Assembly: GCA_021108075.1 (NCBI GenBank) | Contig: JAIORP010000123.1 | Coordinates: 1 to 36,022, forward strand | Source: Candidatus Omnitrophota bacterium | GTDB taxonomy: Bacteria > Omnitrophota > Gorgyraeia > Zapsychrales > Zapsychraceae | Length of the DNA stretch: 36,022 nucleotides | Direction of reading: 5' to 3' | Shown here: positions 31,795 to 36,022 of the stretch, in pieces | How positions within the stretch are numbered: the stretch's first letter is position 1 | Layout: each line of letters starts with the position of its first letter | Program-made: the position numbers and the translations under genes | Notes under the pieces: model-generated | The model's database searches: none | Told to the model about the DNA's origin: nothing | What the model saw: the letters and a program-made list of their open reading frames with translations, nothing else

Positions 31795-34700
31795 ATGAAC
31801 ATTTATTGGACCATAAAAAATCAAATATCCCGGAAGATGATTGCGGTTTTTGTTCTGCTCTTCTATTCTTTCTTTAATATTTTTCCTTATGCCGCTTGCG
31901 CGCAAGACGCCCTGACATTTCTACCCCCGGTTGGAGAAATGGTTCACTTAAGCCGCCAATATCATCCCCCGATCATTCAGGGCATTAAAATTTTTGCCCA
32001 AGATCCTTTCCGTTTCGACTTTATTATCCACACGGGAGATGTCGCCTACCAGGACGATACCTTTAAAGCGCAGGCCGATACCTTAATCAAATATTTTTTG
32101 ACCACCCTGACGATTCCAAAAGACGATCTCTGGGTGAACTTATCGCCTCAGGAAGAAAACCGTATTGTTCCCAATTCCTTTGGCTTCACGGAAATGGGCA
32201 AAGACCTTTTAGCCCAAGACTATGTGCTGAAACAATTGACCTCGTCATTGCTTTATCCAGAGCAAGAGCTCGGGGAATCTTTCTGGGACAAAATCTACAC
32301 AGAGGCCCGGGAAAAGTTTCAAACGACAGACATCCCGGTTGAAACGATCAACAAAGTCTGGATTGTCCCTGAACGTGTCGTGATTTATGAAAACGGAGAT
32401 ACCGCCTACATCACCGAAAGCAAGCTGAAAGTTTTATTGGAAGAAGATTATTTGAAGACAAAACCCCCCGGGGCTCAGACGGCAGAAGCGCCGTCCGAAA
32501 TTTCGAGCCTGACATCGGATATCCTCAGAAATATTATTATCCCGGCGGTTGAAAAGGAAGTCAATACGGGCGCCCACTTTGCCCAACTCAGACAGATTTA
32601 TCATTCGATGGTTTTAGCGACGTGGTATAAACGCAATCTCAAACAATCGATTTTTTCCCGGATTTATGTTGAGAAAAATAAAATCAATGGCGTTGATGTT
32701 GACGATACTGAAATCAAAGAAAAGATTTATCAACAATATCTGGAGGCTTTCCGCCAGGGGGTCTACAACTACGTCAAAGAGGATTATGACCATGTTTCCC
32801 AACAGGTCATTCCGCGTAAATATTTCTCAGGTGGGGCGGGTTTTGAAAATCTTGATCAGGCCATGCTGATGACAGACAAATTTCCGGATATGGCCGCTGT
32901 TAAAAAAGACAAGCTGTTCAGAACTTCCACACGGATCATTGTCAGGCCGCTCGCCGACAATAAAGGCGTTATTCTGCTCGAAGATCCATTGCCGGAACAA
33001 AGAAATTCGCGTGCTCCTCCGCGTCAACGCCTGATGCTGCCGGCCCCTGGAGAGCCAGGGATTGTGACGAGCCCGATCGACGATTTAGAATCACAACCGC
33101 TTTTAGACCGCCAGCCGACGGAAACCGAAACAGCGATGCAGCGCATAAACGCGCTTTATAATCTTGAGCAAATTGATGAGGCGACGCGTGAGAAATTAAG
33201 AACAGAAGGATTTGATGTCTTTTTTAGGAATTTATCCCCCGCCATCACACTTCCAGAGAATGTTAACGTTGAAGATGTCCGCAGATTGATCGAAACTTTT
33301 TCAGCCCACAGAACTGAAGAACAATCAGATTTGGTCCGCCGCTATTTAACAGATTCTTTTCGAATAAATCGTTCAACATCTTTTGACCGCATTGAGGAAA
33401 TTCAATCCCTGCGAAGGGATACGATCTTTACAGATGCCATCCAATCCATTGTTATGCCTGCCCGGGAAATAATCGCTCCGAATTTATTTGAGCGGGAACA
33501 GTTTAGCATCGCCCTCAATCAACGGCCGTTGATTGGTGGAGACCAGGTTCTGTTAGGGGATATTGATGAACCGATTCAGATTGATGATTTTCAGTCCGGA
33601 TCGACGACAAAGACCTTTGGACTGGAATTTGAATTTCAAATTGCCGACCAAGATGAGCGCTTTCAACGCCGCGCCATGAACCCCGCGGATCTTTGGCAGC
33701 CAAAATGGTCGAGCATCATCCGCGGCCTTAAAAATATTTTAGACCAGAGTGACATGGATTGGGTCTTAGATTCCACCGGTAATTATGCGAACTTCCAGGA
33801 ATTCAAGATCGGCGGGCAAGGTGTCACGCATGATGATATCTCCTGGTCTTTGGTCGAGGCGACCTTAGAACAAGTGCAGCAACAGGGTGGTCCGTTGCAG
33901 GGAGGGGTCTCGAGTGTTCATCTTCATTATGGCTATAAAAATGCGCGCAGGAATTCGGATGGCACACTCGTATGCGACCAGAAAAGGTTTGGCCGCGTGG
34001 TTAAGATTTATGAAGCCATGTTTAGGGCCCTGGGTGGACGGAGATGGACACGGCCGTCAGCCGGTTATGTCCAGCCACTGGATGATGTCACCCGTGACCG
34101 GCAGGACTTAGGCGGCGGAAAAACCGAGCATAACCGCATTTTGAATCTCAGTTATCACGGCACCATTGAAGCGAAGTTTTTTGAAGGAGATGTCAGCACA
34201 ACGATTGGCGACGGGCAGAAGGTCGACGAGAAGAATTTAAGGCACCGAACGCAATGGGGGTTTAACCTGCTTGATTTTGTCCGGTCGGGTTATGACAAAG
34301 CGCCTTTAGCTATTTTAGGTATTCCCGTTTTAGCCGGGCATAAACCGTCGCAAAAACAAGTCAGCCGTTTTATTGAGTTGTTCTTTGAGCCAGGTTCTGA
34401 AGAAGCAGCCTATGCCCGTGAAACATTTGAGCAATTATCCGGCCAGGAGCCAGGGCATGGCATTGTCAAAAGGCGTGAACAGCTCAGCGAGATGGAAAAT
34501 CATTTCCGCATGTTCGGTTTGAGTTTGATCTGGAACAGGCACATGGCCCATGACGGTTATGATGAAAGTCTGGCTGAACATTTTCTCATGCTGGATGTCG
34601 GTGACGATGTCGCGGTTAAGGACAATGAAAGAATCCTGTCCTTGGCGATGGACCTCATCAAGGCCGGCAATACCGATGAGCGCGCTTTAGGATATTTTCC

Positions 34701-35898
34701 TATCGACATGCATGAAAAATTGCAGGAAGCCCTGGATTATATTCGGGAAAGTAAACTGGTCAAAAAAGAGGATATCAAAGAAATCGATCCGGACGTTCTC
34801 GATAAAATTGAGTGGGCCGATATTTTCAATACGGCAAATATCAATAATTTAAGTCCTGAAATGGACGATTATATTATCTCCCGCTCTTTTGATCCTGAAA
34901 TAACGACGAGGGTTCGGGTCGAACCGCAGGAATTTTACTATGTGCCCCAGAATGAAAACCTGCGCGTCGAATCGGACCGTTTTGAAACCGATAACATTAC
35001 AACCCGATTGATCCGCAATGAAGAAATGCGTCTCGTTGAGATCGACATGGAACAGCTTAAAGTGTTTAAGTCCCTGCATAAAAAGAAATCCCGTTTAACC
35101 CATTTCTTTCTTGTTTTTATGTTGTTATCCTTGTTTTTAGTGGGGGATATAGACCGGAATACACAGGATTTTTTTGATGATAAACCCACGCAGGAACAGG
35201 TTGATGAGGAAGCCATTGCCGCAAGTATTCAGGACTTTCAGCATATGAATATTTTGAGCCGTCGGGCTTCGGGCGAGGCCGTCGACGAGTATCGACGGAT
35301 ATTGCTCAAACTGTATTCGGCGGATGTGCTTGTCGATATGCTGAACGCGCTTAAAAGCCAGATTAATAATGTGACGGGAAATCTGTATGAGATCGATTTT
35401 GACAATGAGCCGGCGAAATCCATTGTCAGCAAGGGAATGGAAACCGGAACACCGTATGGTGTCAATTTAGAACGGGTCACCATAGCTGTTCAACATGAAT
35501 TGGGTTTGCGAGAAGACGGCGATGTTGGAAAGCTTTTAAGGGAAACGGTCATTGAGGACCTTCGCCGGAAAGCCATTGAAGATGCGATCCAAAGAAGGTT
35601 GAGTGGGCCGGGCGGGTCAGAAGATGCCCGGGAATCGACCGATAAAGCGCAACTAACAGCCCGTGACAGCGCCGAGAATGTTGGTGGTATCGATTTTAAC
35701 GCGGATTATTTATATATTGATACAAACGGAATAGGGGTGCAACTAAGTGTTCCTATTCATGATATTGAACTGAGGGACGTGAATATTTCCGGGGTTACGC
35801 CGTTAATATTGGATGTGGCGCCGGTGACCAATCTGCTGATGTTCCTTGGGGTTGTGGATCAAGACGCATCCGAGAAGGGCCAACTCGCCGCGAAATAA
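31795..35898 (+). CDS. Giant exported protein with an amidoligase-like domain
   Basis: 1367 residues. The N-terminus has a signal peptide or anchor (about 15-36; AACA before QDAL). Residues 37-390 (LTFLPPVGEMVHLS; WVNLSPQEENRIVPNSFG; TEMGKDLLAQDYVLKQ) and the C-terminal tail (about 1300-1360; GGIDFNADYLYID, GVTPLILDVAPVTNL) resemble large exported proteins I know from Omnitrophota. In the middle, residues 600-860 look like an Amidoligase_2-type domain (glutamine synthetase/ATP-grasp-like COOH-NH2 ligase): FGLEFEFQI (Glu611, Glu613), FQEFKIGGQGV, SSVHLHYGY (His709, His711) and NRILNLSYHGTIEAKFFEGD (Arg781, Asn784, Glu792). One hydrophobic segment at about 1102-1120 may be a second span. No SD site is visible at the ATG, and an IS element lies just upstream. 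The domain call is from motif pattern only. Confidence 0.75.
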   Translation: MNIYWTIKNQISRKMIAVFVLLFYSFFNIFPYAACAQDALTFLPPVGEMVHLSRQYHPPIIQGIKIFAQDPFRFDFIIHTGDVAYQDDTFKAQADTLIKYFLTTLTIPKDDLWVNLSPQEENRIVPNSFGFTEMGKDLLAQDYVLKQLTSSLLYPEQELGESFWDKIYTEAREKFQTTDIPVETINKVWIVPERVVIYENGDTAYITESKLKVLLEEDYLKTKPPGAQTAEAPSEISSLTSDILRNIIIPAVEKEVNTGAHFAQLRQIYHSMVLATWYKRNLKQSIFSRIYVEKNKINGVDVDDTEIKEKIYQQYLEAFRQGVYNYVKEDYDHVSQQVIPRKYFSGGAGFENLDQAMLMTDKFPDMAAVKKDKLFRTSTRIIVRPLADNKGVILLEDPLPEQRNSRAPPRQRLMLPAPGEPGIVTSPIDDLESQPLLDRQPTETETAMQRINALYNLEQIDEATREKLRTEGFDVFFRNLSPAITLPENVNVEDVRRLIETFSAHRTEEQSDLVRRYLTDSFRINRSTSFDRIEEIQSLRRDTIFTDAIQSIVMPAREIIAPNLFEREQFSIALNQRPLIGGDQVLLGDIDEPIQIDDFQSGSTTKTFGLEFEFQIADQDERFQRRAMNPADLWQPKWSSIIRGLKNILDQSDMDWVLDSTGNYANFQEFKIGGQGVTHDDISWSLVEATLEQVQQQGGPLQGGVSSVHLHYGYKNARRNSDGTLVCDQKRFGRVVKIYEAMFRALGGRRWTRPSAGYVQPLDDVTRDRQDLGGGKTEHNRILNLSYHGTIEAKFFEGDVSTTIGDGQKVDEKNLRHRTQWGFNLLDFVRSGYDKAPLAILGIPVLAGHKPSQKQVSRFIELFFEPGSEEAAYARETFEQLSGQEPGHGIVKRREQLSEMENHFRMFGLSLIWNRHMAHDGYDESLAEHFLMLDVGDDVAVKDNERILSLAMDLIKAGNTDERALGYFPIDMHEKLQEALDYIRESKLVKKEDIKEIDPDVLDKIEWADIFNTANINNLSPEMDDYIISRSFDPEITTRVRVEPQEFYYVPQNENLRVESDRFETDNITTRLIRNEEMRLVEIDMEQLKVFKSLHKKKSRLTHFFLVFMLLSLFLVGDIDRNTQDFFDDKPTQEQVDEEAIAASIQDFQHMNILSRRASGEAVDEYRRILLKLYSADVLVDMLNALKSQINNVTGNLYEIDFDNEPAKSIVSKGMETGTPYGVNLERVTIAVQHELGLREDGDVGKLLRETVIEDLRRKAIEDAIQRRLSGPGGSEDARESTDKAQLTARDSAENVGGIDFNADYLYIDTNGIGVQLSVPIHDIELRDVNISGVTPLILDVAPVTNLLMFLGVVDQDASEKGQLAAK

Positions 35899-35955
35899 TA
35901 GTGTCGTCTCGCATAACTCTTCCGATTTTCATGTTTTGTGTTGTTTCGCGCAATG

Positions 35956-35971
35956 ATACCAATTCCATTAA
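35956..35971 (-). repeat. End-only match to the 82-bp repeat, copy 4
   Basis: Sixteen bases (ataccaattccattaa) are identical to the first 16 bases of copy 2 as read on the plus strand. The following sequence does not match the interior, so this is either a decayed copy, a relative with the same ends, or one truncated by the end of the window. Confidence 0.45.
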
Positions 35972-36022
35972 ACCGAAATAATATCTAAGTTAAATCAAGT
36001 CTTTTTATTAAATATTTTTTGT

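Noticed and set aside
1..36022. CRISPR arrays, tRNA and rRNA genes
   Set aside because: No regularly spaced direct repeats, no cloverleaf-type sequence with a CCA-like end, and no rRNA-like stretch was found on reading both strands by eye.

Overview
This is one contig piece with ordinary bacterial gene organisation. It most resembles a member of Candidatus Omnitrophota. The strongest pointer is the last gene (31795-35898): its N-terminal and C-terminal segments read like the very large exported proteins I associate with that phylum. That placement rests on memory and should be checked by search. The genes are full of membrane proteins, B12-type radical SAM enzymes and GT-C glycosyltransferases, with short housekeeping stretches between them. 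No rRNA, tRNA or CRISPR array was seen.

Layout. 1-4232: an AAA/DUF4143 ATPase broken by a frameshift exactly at its Walker A motif; a convergent comM/yifB gene; and behind it a palindromic MITE-like repeat and a diverged 26-codon remnant of a second yifB start. 4233-8107: housekeeping genes (YuiD-type PAP2-like membrane protein, LysM L,D-transpeptidase, accA, rlmN). 8206-15402: a TMTC-like GT-C protein with TPRs, then a tight operon of a UbiA-fusion protein, a stand-alone spermidine-synthase-type membrane domain, S-adenosylmethionine decarboxylase, and a membrane-fused aminopropyltransferase whose usual catalytic Asp appears to be Ala. 15403-15791: an 82-bp dispersed repeat beside a striking three-hairpin palindromic element. 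15792-21208: B12/radical SAM protein, second TMTC-like protein, DPM1-like GT2, second B12/radical SAM protein. 21223-24081 (minus strand): two tandem paralogous exported proteins and an ArnT/PMT-type GT-C. 24664-29333: an orphan small protein, then larE-larB-larC (nickel-pincer nucleotide cofactor synthesis), a MORN-type lipoprotein and a membrane protein of unknown function. 29491-36022: an orphan protein, a complete IS5-family element, and the 1367-residue exported protein, which carries an amidoligase-like domain in its middle.

How the genes may work together. A DPM1-like GT2 would make a polyprenyl-phosphate sugar, and the GT-C proteins (two TMTC-like, one ArnT/PMT-like) are the class of enzyme that spends such donors on the outer face of the membrane. 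Together with the radical SAM enzymes this suggests a surface-glycan or lipid-modification locus. SpeD plus the membrane aminopropyltransferase could supply an aminopropyl group from decarboxylated SAM at the membrane, next to a UbiA prenyl/isoprenoid transferase. These links are inferred from gene neighbourhood and domain class, not shown by the sequence.

The items most worth follow-up are the amidoligase-like domain in the giant protein, the membrane aminopropyltransferase/UbiA operon, and the two palindromic repeat types (an 82-bp family and a three-hairpin element).
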